Positions 38,201 through 57,400 of a stretch of 64,000 bases of DNA are shown here, piece by piece; position 1 is the first letter of the stretch; each line of letters opens with the position of its first letter. The notes below the pieces were generated by a model. The model searched no databases. It worked only from the letters and a program-made list of their open reading frames with translations, and was not told where the DNA came from. The translations under genes were made by a program, and so were the position numbers. The stretch is from Dioscorea cayenensis subsp. rotundata (taxonomy: Eukaryota > Streptophyta > Magnoliopsida > Dioscoreales > Dioscoreaceae): the NCBI RefSeq assembly GCF_009730915.1, contig NC_052475.1, positions 1,426,001-1,490,000 on the forward strand. Reading direction: 5' to 3'.

Positions 38201-41200
38201 CCGAGTCTGAATTCGCGAGACCGATTAGTGGCCCCCGAGACGCACCGAACCGCTTATTGCTCTCTTATTTGTGGGCCTTTTCTTATCAACACTTTCCTTC
38301 ATTACCGCCCCTGGATTACATCATTATTTCACTTAATTTTTTTTATTAATCATTAATTATTTAATAAAAAAAAATATTTTATAATTTTATAATCAAAATA
38401 AATATATATATAGGATTTAAAACATCTGTGTACTTACACAGATGATTGTTTAGTATAAATATTTATTTACAATCGTTGGATGATGATCTAAGTTGATAGG
38501 GATACCGTGCAAATTTATTATGTGTAATTACTGAATAATATTGTTTGGCACTATTTATAAATAAATTGTAAATTTGAAATTCGCTGATGATGGATCATTA
38601 GATATAAAAAAAAGTTATTGGTTGTATTCCAAATAAGCAATTGGATTTGTGTCATATTAATTTGAAATTATATATTAAAAAGTAAAATATTATTTTTCAA
38701 GTAAAGATTCCATTTTAAAAAGAAATATATTTTAATAATTAATTTTAAAAAATATTGATATTAATAGTTATTTTTACTACTTAGATTAAAATTTAAAGCC
38801 ACAGAAAATATTGGTTTTTATTATTTAAAATAAAATCAAATAGTATGGACAAAGGTTTGGTAGAATCTTATCCAAATGGACCAAAATATTGGTTTTGTAA
38901 CTTTGTTGAGATTGATATCCTAACTAAAAACGCATCACATGCTAATAAATTCATTGTTTATCACTTTCAATACTATTAATTGTCATCAAAGTGATATTTA
39001 TTTCTTTTAATATTTGAGGTGGGTATAAAGTATAGGAAAGAATTTTCTATACATTACATATACGAATTATGTACTATTTTATATGTATATATATATATAT
39101 ATGAAAAAAATAAATGAACTCATTCAAAAGAGTGCATATCGGAGTTTTTTCCCTGTGTTTATGTACTTTTGGCTTCAGTTTTTTTTTATATATTTTTTTT
39201 ACCATTTTTATTTGATGTTTTGTTTTCCAATCGTTTATTTGTTGTTTTCGTTTGTTATTATAACTGTTGTGGGATGTTTTTTTTTTTAATAAATTATAAT
39301 TTATTTACTTTATCAAAAAAGAAAGTTAGCTTCAATTATTTGTGTCATTCACAATAGCTGTCATAAATTAATCAAATCCTCTGCTTCACAGAGAAGTTCA
39401 ACTTTGGTGAGTCTTTTTAGATAAAACTAAATTTAAATTTAAATACTTAAAAAAAAGATTAATTAACATTTATCATACCAAAGAATATTCTAAGATGATA
39501 TTTACCTCATGTATAATCTATATATATATATATATACACACACCATTATGGTTATTTCATTGGAACCATTCTACTTCATATGAATTAGTGATTTATTTAT
39601 AAATTTGATTAGTGGTAGTTTGAAAATTTTTAAAAAAATTTATTATTGAATACTGTATCACAATTCTTTAATACCTAAAGAGTCTAGTTTAGTGCTATTG
39701 GCTCTACTGCCAAAGACTTAATTTACAGATATTTATTGCCCATATTTAAAATGTAATAGACGTAATTCTTTTGTAGCTCTTTTGAAAAGACTAGTCTATA
39801 AAAAACGATAATATAATTATTATCAACTATTGGATTTGAATCCAACAACTTAGACCATCTATTAGTACGATGAGTCACTGTTTTTTGTTATTATTGTTTG
39901 TTATTTCTCTTCACCTTTGTTTATATCTTTCTTTTATTTTTTATTTTTTATTTTTATTTGGAACATTCTAAGAATTTGCCTTGTACATAACTTATTGTCA
40001 TATATACACACACATACCATGGGGCATTTTCAATTAAAATAGTCTCCTATTTTATTTTGTGATTGTTCTAATAATGGTGTATTCTAATAAAATATTAAAA
40101 AGACAATATATATATATCCATAATGTTCAGCCGTGTGGGTGATAGTTTCTCCTTAACCATTGCACTACGGTTTGGTTAAAAAAAGAGTCTAATAATTGGG
40201 CAAGTACCCACTTAGGTTGTGTCAGTTGATGTTTATTATTTAGTTGATTTGGCCCTTTGTACATCCTTTGGCCATATCAAGCAAATTAGAACCTCTTAAT
40301 TAAGATGTTAATAATAATTAAGGACTAAATGGTCTTTGTTTGAAATTAATCTTAAAAAATAAAGAGGTAGAAGATAGCTGGAATTTAGTCAGACATCTAA
40401 GTCTCTGACAGTGAATTGTAAACTTCTCATGAGTCATGACCTTGATGTTCTTTTGATAATATAAAATTGGCCGTTTGTAATAGTCATGCATGAGGTGACA
40501 TGACAAGACAAGACAATGAATGTGGTTGTCACCTAAAAAACATACTTAATTATTTAATTTGGTACGTATATTTATGCCCCTTCTCAACAACTTCTAAGAA
40601 TCTTTGCATGCCTTTCTTTACGAGGGATGCTTGACATTATATGCTCATAGTGTGTTTTTACACTAGAAACAGATTAGATATAGCCTAAGTGTAAAAACAT
40701 TGTGAAAATTGGTATAATAATACAATGATATCAAAGATAAAAATTACTAAGAAGAAAATAAAATCAAACACATGTTGAACCGGCAACCAGTTAAAAAACA
40801 GCTACAGACAAGAGGGGCATCTATGATTATAGAGAAGATGTCCCTAATGTCAAGGGATGCTCATAGTTTTTTTTTTTCACACATTTTTTTTTTTTTTACA
40901 CAGTTGATAAGTGATAAAGTAAAAAAATAAACTGATAACTTGACTGATTTTTTTAGAGATAAATTTTCATTATATAATTTTAGAGAAAAAAAATGAGAGA
41001 TATTTTTCACATAGAACTTCCACAAAAGACTGAAAAAGTATATTGTCATTTGAGAAGTTCAAACAAGTACTTGTTGTTACTAGTGGGCTAGCTCACATTT
41101 CTTGTGTGCTTAGTTTTTAAAAACTAATAATTAAAATTAAAATAAATTATATAATAAATATATAAACGTGAGTTTGAGAGGTAGGAAGGATTTGGCATCA

Positions 41201-41842
41201 GTGTTGAACTGAGTTTAAAGTTCTTAAAGCTGTGTACATAGTGCAGATAGCATAGAGACGACCACAATTTTGGGCTAATTCACTAGTTTTAGTTACTCTA
41301 GCGAATTTTATTCTTTCTTTGAAGAGTTGTTGTTGTTGTAGTATTTATTTATTTATTTTTCATTTGTAGTGAATTTTTTTAAGTTCTCTATTTTTTTAAT
41401 TGTAATTGTATATGTACCCAGTAATTTAGTTAATATCCATTGTAGTTATTATTTATTTATTTTTTGTTTATCACATTTATTTTTTATAGTCAAATGTATT
41501 TTTACCATTTTGATCCAATGATTTATCTATTTTTTTTGAGAAAAGATTATATAATAGCAGATTTTTCAATTTTATTAATTTAAACATATATTTTTAGATT
41601 TATCCGACAACAAACCAAACTCTACAGAGTATTGCAGTCCATGCACCATATAAAATTTATTTCTATTTTCTCAAAGCATTTTATCAATACTTAGACATTT
41701 TAAAAAATAAATATTAATAATTTTGTGCTTTAGAAGGTGCATATCAAAATAAATATAGAAGCACCAAATCTAATTGGAAAAATTGAATAATTGACCCTAA
41801 TTACATGGATAAATTTATAATCTCTCTCTCTCTCTCTCTTCA

Positions 41843-41874
<32 letters not shown>

Positions 41875-42150
41875 TTGCATGTAGCTTGCAATATCAACTC
41901 TCATCACAAATAATTCTTAATAGTCTCATATTACTAATAAGAGAATCTTTCAAGAAATATTCTTTTGATTTTATACTAATTTAAAAATTATAATCATTTT
42001 AAAATATAGACATTAATTAACCTAAATAGTAAATAATCATATTATTATTAATTATTAAAAAATAACAAAAAATAATTCTTTTTTTTCAATAATAATAATA
42101 ATAATTATTATAATAATTATAATTATTATTATTATTCGGCTTCGGTTTTC
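38201..42150. other. AT-rich DNA between two divergent genes
   Basis: About 4 kb between the F-box gene and GAPDH. It holds a small hairpin (CATCTGTG/CACAGATG near 38424-38445), (TA)n tracts near 39086, 39520 and 40100, a compound (TC)n(TA)n microsatellite (41821-41875) and (ATT)/(AAT)n runs (42085-42135). 39270-39320 resembles the A/T-rich LINE 3' end at 32310-32355, but weakly. No gene seen. Confidence 0.55.
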
Positions 42151-42157
42151 TATATAA
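42151..42157 (+). promoter_or_regulatory. TATA box of GAPDH
   Basis: TATATAA followed by a C-rich run, 92 bases upstream of the start codon. CT-rich leader sequence follows, a usual arrangement for a strong housekeeping promoter. Confidence 0.75.
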
Positions 42158-42248
42158 ACCCCCTCCATTCTATCACTCGCTCAGCGCATCTCTTCTCGTT
42201 TCATCGATCTCGCTTCTCTTTCGCCGCGGTTCATTCTCTCAGATCTCA

Positions 42249-45413
<3,165 letters not shown>

Positions 45414-46044
45414 ATTGGTTTTTATTTCACAATTGTAGCTGTTTTAGTCTGCTATTTATGAGGAATAAGTAACAATGTTCAGCATTAGATAATTCTTTAT
45501 CTGTTTTGCTGAATATAAACCTTAATTCTTTTTCCATCTTAATAAATAATGATGCTTCTTCTTGTTTACTGAGTAATGCATATTGTCGGTATATTTTTCC
45601 TGGATAACGAGACAAAATGGTCTCAACTATTTTTTTATTTTTATTTTTTTAATAATAAATAAATCATAATCGTTTTAAAAAGCTGAAAGCTTTCAATTTA
45701 ATATATATATATATATATTTATGAAGCGTAACAATAGCATGACAATCTTCACTCGATCGATATGGGATTAAATTGTAAACCCGTATTCAGAATTGGGAAC
45801 TTTTGGTACTACTACATTTAAAACTCTTACAATATTTTTAAGTATAATTAAGTCTTTGTAATTACATTTGCCCATCTACACAAGGGACTAAAATGACCTA
45901 ATTCGGCTAAATATAATGACTTAATTATATCTAAAAATATTACAGCAATTAAACCCAAGAATAATTATTTTAAATTTTAAATAAATTATTTATTTATTAT
46001 TTTATTCAGAAACAATAAATATATTTAAAAATTCAGAGCGCGAG
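45414..46044. other. GAPDH 3' region and PPR upstream DNA
   Basis: Holds the 3' untranslated region of GAPDH, a (TA)n tract (about 45702-45719) and a decayed inverted-repeat element listed separately. No gene seen. Confidence 0.55.
45830..45942. repeat. Imperfect inverted repeat, possible decayed MITE
   Basis: A 25-base left arm (45830-45854, containing AATATTTTTAAGTATAATTA) is the near-complement of 45918-45942. No clear target duplication, so a transposon origin is only likely. Confidence 0.4.
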
Positions 46045-47595
46045 ATGCAGCAACTCATCGTGAAGGTGAAGCGCGCATCCCATTCGCTCCATCCAACGCG
46101 CGTTCATCCTCTTCTTTCTCTTCTCTTCTCTTCTCAATCTCTCCAAACCCTAAACCAAACCCAAGACCTTCTTCCCTTCATCCATGGAAACCACCAAGCT
46201 TCCGACGACGCTCGCCGAATCCGCAACACTATCAAGAGCGCTCAATCACGCACCGTCGACAACATCGTCCTTTCCCTCCAATCCGACCCCTCTTGCTCCA
46301 CCATCAACCTCAGCACAACCCTCGTCGACGCTTTGATTCACGGATTCGGAGACGATTGGAAGTCCGCTCTGGGGTTCTTCACCTGGGCGGCGACTCGTCC
46401 AGGCTTCTCGCACTCCCAATTCGCTTGCGATAAGATCGTCGACATGCTTGGGAGATCGAGACAGTTCAATCGAATGTGGGATTTCTCGCACGAGATCCGT
46501 GCTAGAGGATCATTCACTCTCGGCACTGTGGCCAAGATCATGAGAAGGCTTGTGGGAGCTGGGCGCTGGAGGGATGCAGTCAAGGTGTTCGACGATTTGC
46601 CTTCACTGGGATTTGAGCAGGATGTGGATTCTATGAACCTTTTGCTTGACGCTCTATGCAAAGATGGTAAGGTTGAGGTTGCAAGAGAAGTGTTTGCAGT
46701 GCTGAAATCTAGTATTTTTCCCAATGCTCACACTTTCAACATCATTGTTCATGGTTGGTGTTGTTTGAAGAGATTGGATGAAGCCAAATGGACTTTGAAA
46801 GAGTTTGAAGGCTATGGATTTCAACCATCTGTAATCACATACTCTACATTGATCAAAGCTTATTGCGGTAGATTAAATTTCGATCGTGTTTATGAGTTGC
46901 TTGATGAAATGGAGTCAACCGGATGCCCGCCGAATGTTGTTAGTTATACGATTATCATGAAGTCAATAGCTCGATCGAGTAGGCTTGAAGAGGCGGCGAA
47001 GATTTTTGAGAGAATGAGGAGCTCCGGGTGTAAACCGGATACGTATTTCTACAACTGTTTGATTAATACTCTAGGTAAGGCAGGGCAAGTGCAAGATGCT
47101 ATTCGGGTGTTTGAGATCGAAATGCCGGCCGATGGGGTTGTCCGGAGTGTATCGACTTATAATACGATGATCTCTGTGCTTTGTCAGCATGATCAGGAAC
47201 GAGATGCTCTCAAAGTGTTGAAAGAGATGGAGAATTCTTCGTCTTCTTGTTCGTATTCATTGAAGCCTGATCTTCAAACATTTACACCTTTGCTCAAAAT
47301 GTGTTTTAAGACAACAGTGAAAGAAGAGCTGCTTAGTGATCTTTTGAATGAGATTGTGAATAAGAATCAATTGAGTTTAGATGTTTCAACATATTCACTA
47401 CTGATTCATGGACTATGTAAAGAAGGGAAGATTGAATGGGCTTGCAATCTCTTTGAAGAGATGATTGGTTTTGATATATCACCTAGATTTGAGACATGTA
47501 GACTACTTCTAGATGAAGCTGGACAGAGAGGTTTGTATGACATTGCAGAAAGGATTAAGAGTTTGTTGACGAAAATTGAAGGTCTTATTAGATGA
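46045..47595 (+). CDS. P-class pentatricopeptide repeat protein, probably mitochondrial
   Basis: Intronless 516-residue protein. After a basic, Ser-rich N-terminus (MQQLIVKVKRASHSLHPTRV) that looks like a mitochondrial presequence, the region from about residue 156 to 510 is ten tandem PPR motifs of 35 residues or close to it. Examples are HTFNIIVHGWCCLKRLDEAK, ITYSTLIKAYCGRLNFDRVY, VSYTIIMKSIARSSRLEEAA and STYSLLIHGLCKEGKIEWA. One repeat is stretched by a Ser-rich insert (NSSSSCSYS). No E, DYW or SMR domain follows, so it is P-class; such proteins bind organellar RNA and affect its processing, stability or translation. The missing introns and the repeat content are typical of the family. The RNA target cannot be read reliably from sequence alone. 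Targeting is inferred from the N-terminus. Confidence 0.94.
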   Translation: MQQLIVKVKRASHSLHPTRVHPLLSLLFSSQSLQTLNQTQDLLPFIHGNHQASDDARRIRNTIKSAQSRTVDNIVLSLQSDPSCSTINLSTTLVDALIHGFGDDWKSALGFFTWAATRPGFSHSQFACDKIVDMLGRSRQFNRMWDFSHEIRARGSFTLGTVAKIMRRLVGAGRWRDAVKVFDDLPSLGFEQDVDSMNLLLDALCKDGKVEVAREVFAVLKSSIFPNAHTFNIIVHGWCCLKRLDEAKWTLKEFEGYGFQPSVITYSTLIKAYCGRLNFDRVYELLDEMESTGCPPNVVSYTIIMKSIARSSRLEEAAKIFERMRSSGCKPDTYFYNCLINTLGKAGQVQDAIRVFEIEMPADGVVRSVSTYNTMISVLCQHDQERDALKVLKEMENSSSSCSYSLKPDLQTFTPLLKMCFKTTVKEELLSDLLNEIVNKNQLSLDVSTYSLLIHGLCKEGKIEWACNLFEEMIGFDISPRFETCRLLLDEAGQRGLYDIAERIKSLLTKIEGLIR

Positions 47596-48685
47596 GTAGT
47601 TTAAACTTTAGTTGTTACTATTTGCCAGTGTTCTTTAGTGACTTATATTGTTGTATTGTTGTAGGACTTCAACACAGTTTTGGTTAAATTGAGTTAAAAC
47701 TACATCGGAGATCTCAAAATCTCACTTATAGGACTGTAAAATTAGACAATTTTTGTGTGTATGTATATATATATATATATGTTTTTTTTTTTTGGGGGGG
47801 AACCCACTAGAAACCCCAGGAATGTGCACAAGCTTTGGTGGAACAAGTGGGGACGAGGCCGCGCTCACATGGGCGCTGGAACCACTCGTACACAATCACT
47901 ATTCACAACTCTCAGAAATATGCCCTCAGCCGAGAATCGAACTCTCATCACTTGGTGAGAGCTCTATATGTTACAAAGAAAATGTATATATATATATATA
48001 TGTTGACAACAATTCACTTTTATCTGTAAATTTATGTAAATCAAAACAAAGAAAATGTTGAGACCGCATGCAAAATTAATATTACAAGATTCCATCAAGT
48101 ATTTTCGAAGGTTTGTTTTTCACTTCTAAATTTGTCTGTCTTTACGACATAAAATATAATTGTAATGATTTTTATGTTTGTTAAATTTTTATTATACATT
48201 TTGTCTTCCCACATCTAATAGAATAATTAATATTTCATTATTTTTTTATTTAAATTTTATTCAAACCTGAATTGAGTAGAAGAGTTGGAATCTTAATTTG
48301 TCAACAGTTCTCTTAAAAAACCTATATATCCACAATTCTCTTAAAAAAAAAAGCAGCTGTATAATAAGTGGCTTATTCCAACAAAAATCCATCACCAACA
48401 AACGCATGCAGACCAGCCAAGCCTTAAAAAAATTGCACTTATTGCAATAATAACAGCAACACATCTACATCAAAAGTTCAAAACCACTACGCATATCTTA
48501 GCACACAACACCAGCAAAAGAGAATTCACCTAACTATGCCTTCTAACTAGTTCTCATCACAAAACTTCAATAATAATTGGGCAACAAAGTGAAGAGGTAT
48601 TCAACAAGTTCTGTACAGGTTCTGAAGCCCCAAAAAACGAAAAAAAAAAAAACCAATAGAAGAGATGTCAAGCTTGATCATTCTC
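47596..48685. other. Convergent intergenic region between PPR and HSP70 genes
   Basis: Contains the two 3' untranslated regions and the SINE at 47782-47981. The remainder (48010-48600) is AT-rich and shows no gene. Confidence 0.55.
47761..48003 (-). mobile_element. tRNA-derived SINE, minus orientation, probably 5'-truncated
   Basis: Reading on the minus strand, the element runs from about 47981 to 47782. It contains GAGAGTTCGATTCTCGGC with a polymerase III B-box (GTTCGATTC, 47934-47942), a GC-rich body and a 3' poly-A tail (the T-run at 47782-47793). It is flanked on both sides by a copy of ATG(TA)nTG (47761-47781 and about 47982-48003), which fits a target duplication but is partly microsatellite. 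I see no convincing A-box, so the 5' end is probably lost. The GC-rich body stands out from its AT-rich surroundings. Confidence 0.72.
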
Positions 48686-53268
<4,583 letters not shown>

Positions 53269-53277
53269 TGATAGAAT

Positions 53278-53308
53278 CCCAAACCCTAACCCTAACCCTA
53301 ACCCTAAC
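53278..53308 (-). promoter_or_regulatory. Telomeric-repeat tract in the HSP70 5' leader
   Basis: Four perfect CCCTAA units on the plus strand (53284-53307), preceded by AAACCCTAA and CCC at 53278-53280. On the mRNA it reads as TTAGGG repeats plus GGG, five G-triplets with 3-base spacers, ending about 10 bases before the start codon. Telo-boxes are common in plant leaders, but usually as one unit. Four units plus the extra GGG could fold as an RNA G-quadruplex. Confidence 0.85.
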
Positions 53309-53375
53309 GAAAGAGCTTGAGAATTCGCTCGCGTTCGAGAAGATAAGATGAGAAGATCGCCGGAGAAAAAGAGAG

Positions 53376-53383
53376 GTTTATAG
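53376..53383 (-). promoter_or_regulatory. TATA box of HSP70
   Basis: Minus strand CTATAAAC, about 110 bases upstream of the start codon and in the right orientation. Confidence 0.6.
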
Positions 53384-53573
53384 AGAGAAATGGTTGATGT
53401 TTTCTCGTGTTTTCCCGTACTCCAGTGCGCCCGTGCGGGTACTAATGAACGGTGATCTTATGCCTCGAGATCTGCACATTTGTAATCTTGAAAAACAATA
53501 TACGGTGGATGATGAGGATGTATGTGCAGGTAATGCAGGAGAAGTGTGACCGGAGGTGTGGGTTAGGTTCGGA

Positions 53574-53650
53574 CACGTGGAAGCTTCCAGGAAGTTCTGG
53601 TGAGGCATGCGGAGCCTTCCCGGGCAATCGAGAGGTGTGATTCGCACGTG
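53574..53650 (-). promoter_or_regulatory. Heat-shock-element-like array and two G-boxes
   Basis: 53580-53597 reads GAAGCTTCCAGGAAGTTC: four 5-base units GAA, TTC, GGA, TTC with 2-base spacers. Only the third differs from the GAA consensus. It is palindromic in design, so orientation does not matter. CACGTG lies at 53574-53579 and again at 53645-53650. The block is about 310 bases upstream of the HSP70 start and about 200 bases upstream of its TATA box. Heat control is expected for this family but inferred here. Confidence 0.65.
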
Positions 53651-54385
53651 CGAGGATTGGTACCTACGTGGGACCCACAAGTGGCATTTTGGCTTGTATT
53701 TTAAGTTGTGAAAGTTCCGGATTGGTCCAGTAATTATTACAAATTATCGATATTAATCCTTCTAAATTGGACTATGGCTTTCGAAATAAAAATGAATTTG
53801 TTTTACATAATTTTTTTTAAAAATAAAATAAGTTAATTTTAAAATCAAAATATATGTTTTCATATAATTTAAAAATCATAAGTGAATGTGTGTTTTTTTT
53901 TACAAAAACACTACCTCGCAAGAGGTTATTAAAAAATAAATAAATATAGCAATACATTAACTAGAGATTTATTAATTCAGACATATCATTTATTTATGTA
54001 GTACTGATACTATTAAATTAGTTATTTAATTTTCACCATTTAAATAACAATGTATTAGACTTGACAGTAATTTATTTTATTTTTATTTATTGATCTTGAA
54101 AATCAACCTATTATAAAATAGTTTTATGAATAACTATATATATGTACATATATTAAAATAAGTGCATAAATTACCTTTTAAATCCTATTTCTAGTTATAT
54201 TCCATTATGAAAAATTTATTGTTATATTTATTTTCCGTATAGCACTGAATATTTTATACTGCAGGGAAAATTTTTTAAAATCATGAGAAAAATGTTGAAA
54301 GATTTGTCCTTTGAGTAAAATTATTGGAGTTTTCTGGGCTTTTTTGATAAAAGTTATGGGTGTGTTTGTAATTTCGCTGTCCCGC
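53651..54385. other. Central part of the HSP70-POLA2 divergent spacer
   Basis: AT-rich, low-complexity sequence between the two proximal promoters. No coding or transposon sequence seen. Confidence 0.5.
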
Positions 54386-54429
54386 TTTCCCGCCAATTCT
54401 ATCCATCTCTCCCGCTCCAAAAACCCTAA
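54386..54429 (+). promoter_or_regulatory. E2F site and telo-box of POLA2
   Basis: TTTCCCGCC at 54386-54394 matches the E2F consensus TTTSSCGS, and AAACCCTAA at 54421-54429 is a telo-box. They lie 84-92 and 49-57 bases upstream of the start codon. E2F sites drive S-phase genes, and telo-boxes often accompany other elements in plant replication-gene promoters. Confidence 0.7.
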
Positions 54430-54477
54430 TTTCCTCCTTCCCTCCTTCAAGCTTTTCGCACAATCGCCTTCTTCGCC

Positions 54478-57400
54478 ATGGAAGCAGAGATCAAGGCGGA
54501 GTTCGAGAGGAACGGGTTCTCGCTCGTCTCCGAAGATGAGATCCTTCACAAATGTGAGACCTTTCCTAACATCTACCTTTTTCACTTTGGATTTCTTTGT
54601 TTCTCTGGAGAAGCCTCGGTAATCTCTGTGTTTTGATTCGAATAGGTCTTACTTTTTGCATCAATTTCAAGCTCAGCCCGTCAGATCTCGTTTCCAATTG
54701 GGAGATTTATTATCTCAACAGGTGGGATCGCGGTTAGCTTTTGTTTGATTTCCATATCTTCGATTCTTCATATCTCTATGACGCTAAGACATTGGATTCA
54801 TATTGTGATGGTATTTTAATATTGAAAAGCAATTGTGATGTTTTTCTTATGAAATTTGGAATTTTTGATGCAGAGACCTGAGTTTTTATATGATAGCCAG
54901 ATGTGTGAAGTCCTTTGGATTGTCACTATAGAATTGGAAATTATAAATAAATATTTTTCTATAAATTATTTTATGAATTATAGAAAAGAAAATCAAATTT
55001 AGTTCTGGTGGTGTTGTAGTGTGTGCACTGTGTTGCCCATTCATCCCATAGAAACCAGAATAAATCCTGGAGTGTGCCTGTTACATCTGGCAATATATGT
55101 TTTTGAGTAGTTGGCAATGGTATTTATGGGTTAATGGTGTGTTTTATGAATTAATTTCCCTTGTAACCCTTATGTGTGTTGTATGCTTCTTACTAATTTG
55201 CCGATAACTTTAAATATTGTACGCATTCTGCAGAGAGCTAACTGGATTGCAGTTAGAAGATTCTTACATGGATGGCTTTTTATCGTACCTTCAAAATGAA
55301 GTCAAGGAAAGAACAATCAAAGACGAACCACACTTGCATAGTTATTCCAACAGTGATGTTGGCATGTAAGCACAAAAGATTTATGCAACATAATTTTTTT
55401 TCATATATTTTCTAGCATCAGTTGATGTGCATGAATTTGAAAGCTCTTGATCTTTGTGTTAGTTGCCTTATAAGTATTCTAAAGTTCAATTTTTGTAGCC
55501 TTCTGAATGATGAGTGTGATGGTATCAAGGAGAGCTTGCTTGACACCCCAGTCGTAGGCAGTCAGTATGAGAGACCATATTTAGACAATGGTGTTGCAGT
55601 GACTCCAAAAACAAATGAGAAAGGCTCACGTTTGAAAGATTCAAAGACTGCCTACGATCGGGTTACTCCTTTTGGCCAACGGATGAATAAATTTGTACCC
55701 CAGTTCACTTTCAATGATAAAATTATGGATGATGGGATAGGAAGGCAAGAAAATGAAAACACGGAAGATGACTTCATCAAACGAGTTCAGCCTAGTGAAA
55801 GTTGTTCTTTGCGAGTTCATTGCTCAAAACCAGAGCCCGGTTGCCGGTTCATGTACGATAGCATTGAAGACAAGGTATGTTAGTTTCACCAGTCATTCAA
55901 TTCTGCGTTCCAATATCTATGGTACCATCTCTAATATGTTATCCTTTGGAACTTAGTTCATTGCCCTTGAGAACCGCATCAAAAAGCACGCAGATGCTTT
56001 TGCTGCGTCCGGTCTTTATGGAGAACCTACTGACGCTACATTGGCTACACAGGTTGAAAACCAATCTCTCATTGCCTGATTCTCAAACTGTGCACTTATC
56101 CATTTCTAAAATATGTAACAGTAGCATTTTTTATTTTTAATCTGTTAGATATTGATAGGAAAAGGACCATTTTCTTCAAACATATGCATGTTGTGTTTGT
56201 GGTTTTAGTTGCCCAAACAAATAATGACATGATGTAGTTAGCTGATTAAATGACTGTCCCCTTTCAGAAAAATGTGTTTACTGTTGGTATGATTTGCTGT
56301 GATGGAGATGGTCATCTGAATGAGAAGTCTGTCGTTTTGCAAGGCAGGTAGAATACTTCTCTACATTTTTCCTTTTCAGGCACATTTTGTGTTTGCATCT
56401 CATGATTGGGAAGGAAAATTTTCTTTATTCATTGATTATGGGCGCTTCTTGTAACAGCGCTGCGCATTCTGGAGGGCAGCGAGTGCGCCTTGATCTGCAT
56501 AATTTGGCACAATTTTCTTTATTTCCTGGACAAGTATGTTTACACCTCAGATAATCCATATCCCATTTGTACAAACATGTTAGCACTTTTGGGCAATTTG
56601 AATTTAAGAGAGATCGGATTCCAGGTAGTTGGTGTTGAGGGCTACAATCCCAGTGGACACTGTCTGATCACGTCAAAAGTCGTCGATTCTTTGCCATACA
56701 TTCCTGAAGGTGATCTTCCTCCTGCTAAGAAGCTAGCCATGGACCAGGACTTTGTTACAAGCTCTCCTTCAGGAACATCAAAAAGACTTTCCTTGGTGTG
56801 TCCTGATTATGTCTCATTTCTTCCTTTAATTTTACTAGAAACAACATCCTAATGTTAGACATTTAAGGAATGAAAGCTTTTCACGGAATTACATGCACAG
56901 CATCTTATTGGCAGCTAAAATTAAATGGTGATATGATCATATATTTCTGCCATATGATATCCTAGAAATATCATACTTGCTGATCCTCCAAAGGATAAAC
57001 TAAACCTGTGACTGATACTAATACCTATCAGAATTAGTTCGTCTTAATATTTTCCAGGGAAAGCCACAACAGTCGCTGTGGAATTATTTTTTATATCATT
57101 GATTTGTCTTATAGATAGCTTGAGAAATTGTTAAAAACAGGAAATCCACTTGCTTTATAGATTCCACTATTTATGTAAAAATGAACCATATTCTTGCGGC
57201 TTCAGTTAATAGAAAAGGAGAAATGTCATAATTTCTTATTATGTTATTCCTACATTTTGATCAGTTTCTTACCATTTGTAGGTTGCTGCAGCTGGCCCAT
57301 TTACAACAACTGACAATCTGTTGTTTGAACCTCTAACAGAACTGCTTTCATATGCCAGCAGAAAACAGTCTCAATTGCTTTTGCTGGTAGTCTCAAGACA

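Noticed and set aside
39270-39320. LINE-like A/T-rich 3' end
   Set aside because: Resemblance to 32310-32355 is limited to low-complexity AATAAA-type sequence; too weak to call.
39083-39357. Hydrophobic short frames
   Set aside because: Poly-T-rich intergenic DNA translates to Phe-rich peptides; no coding signal.
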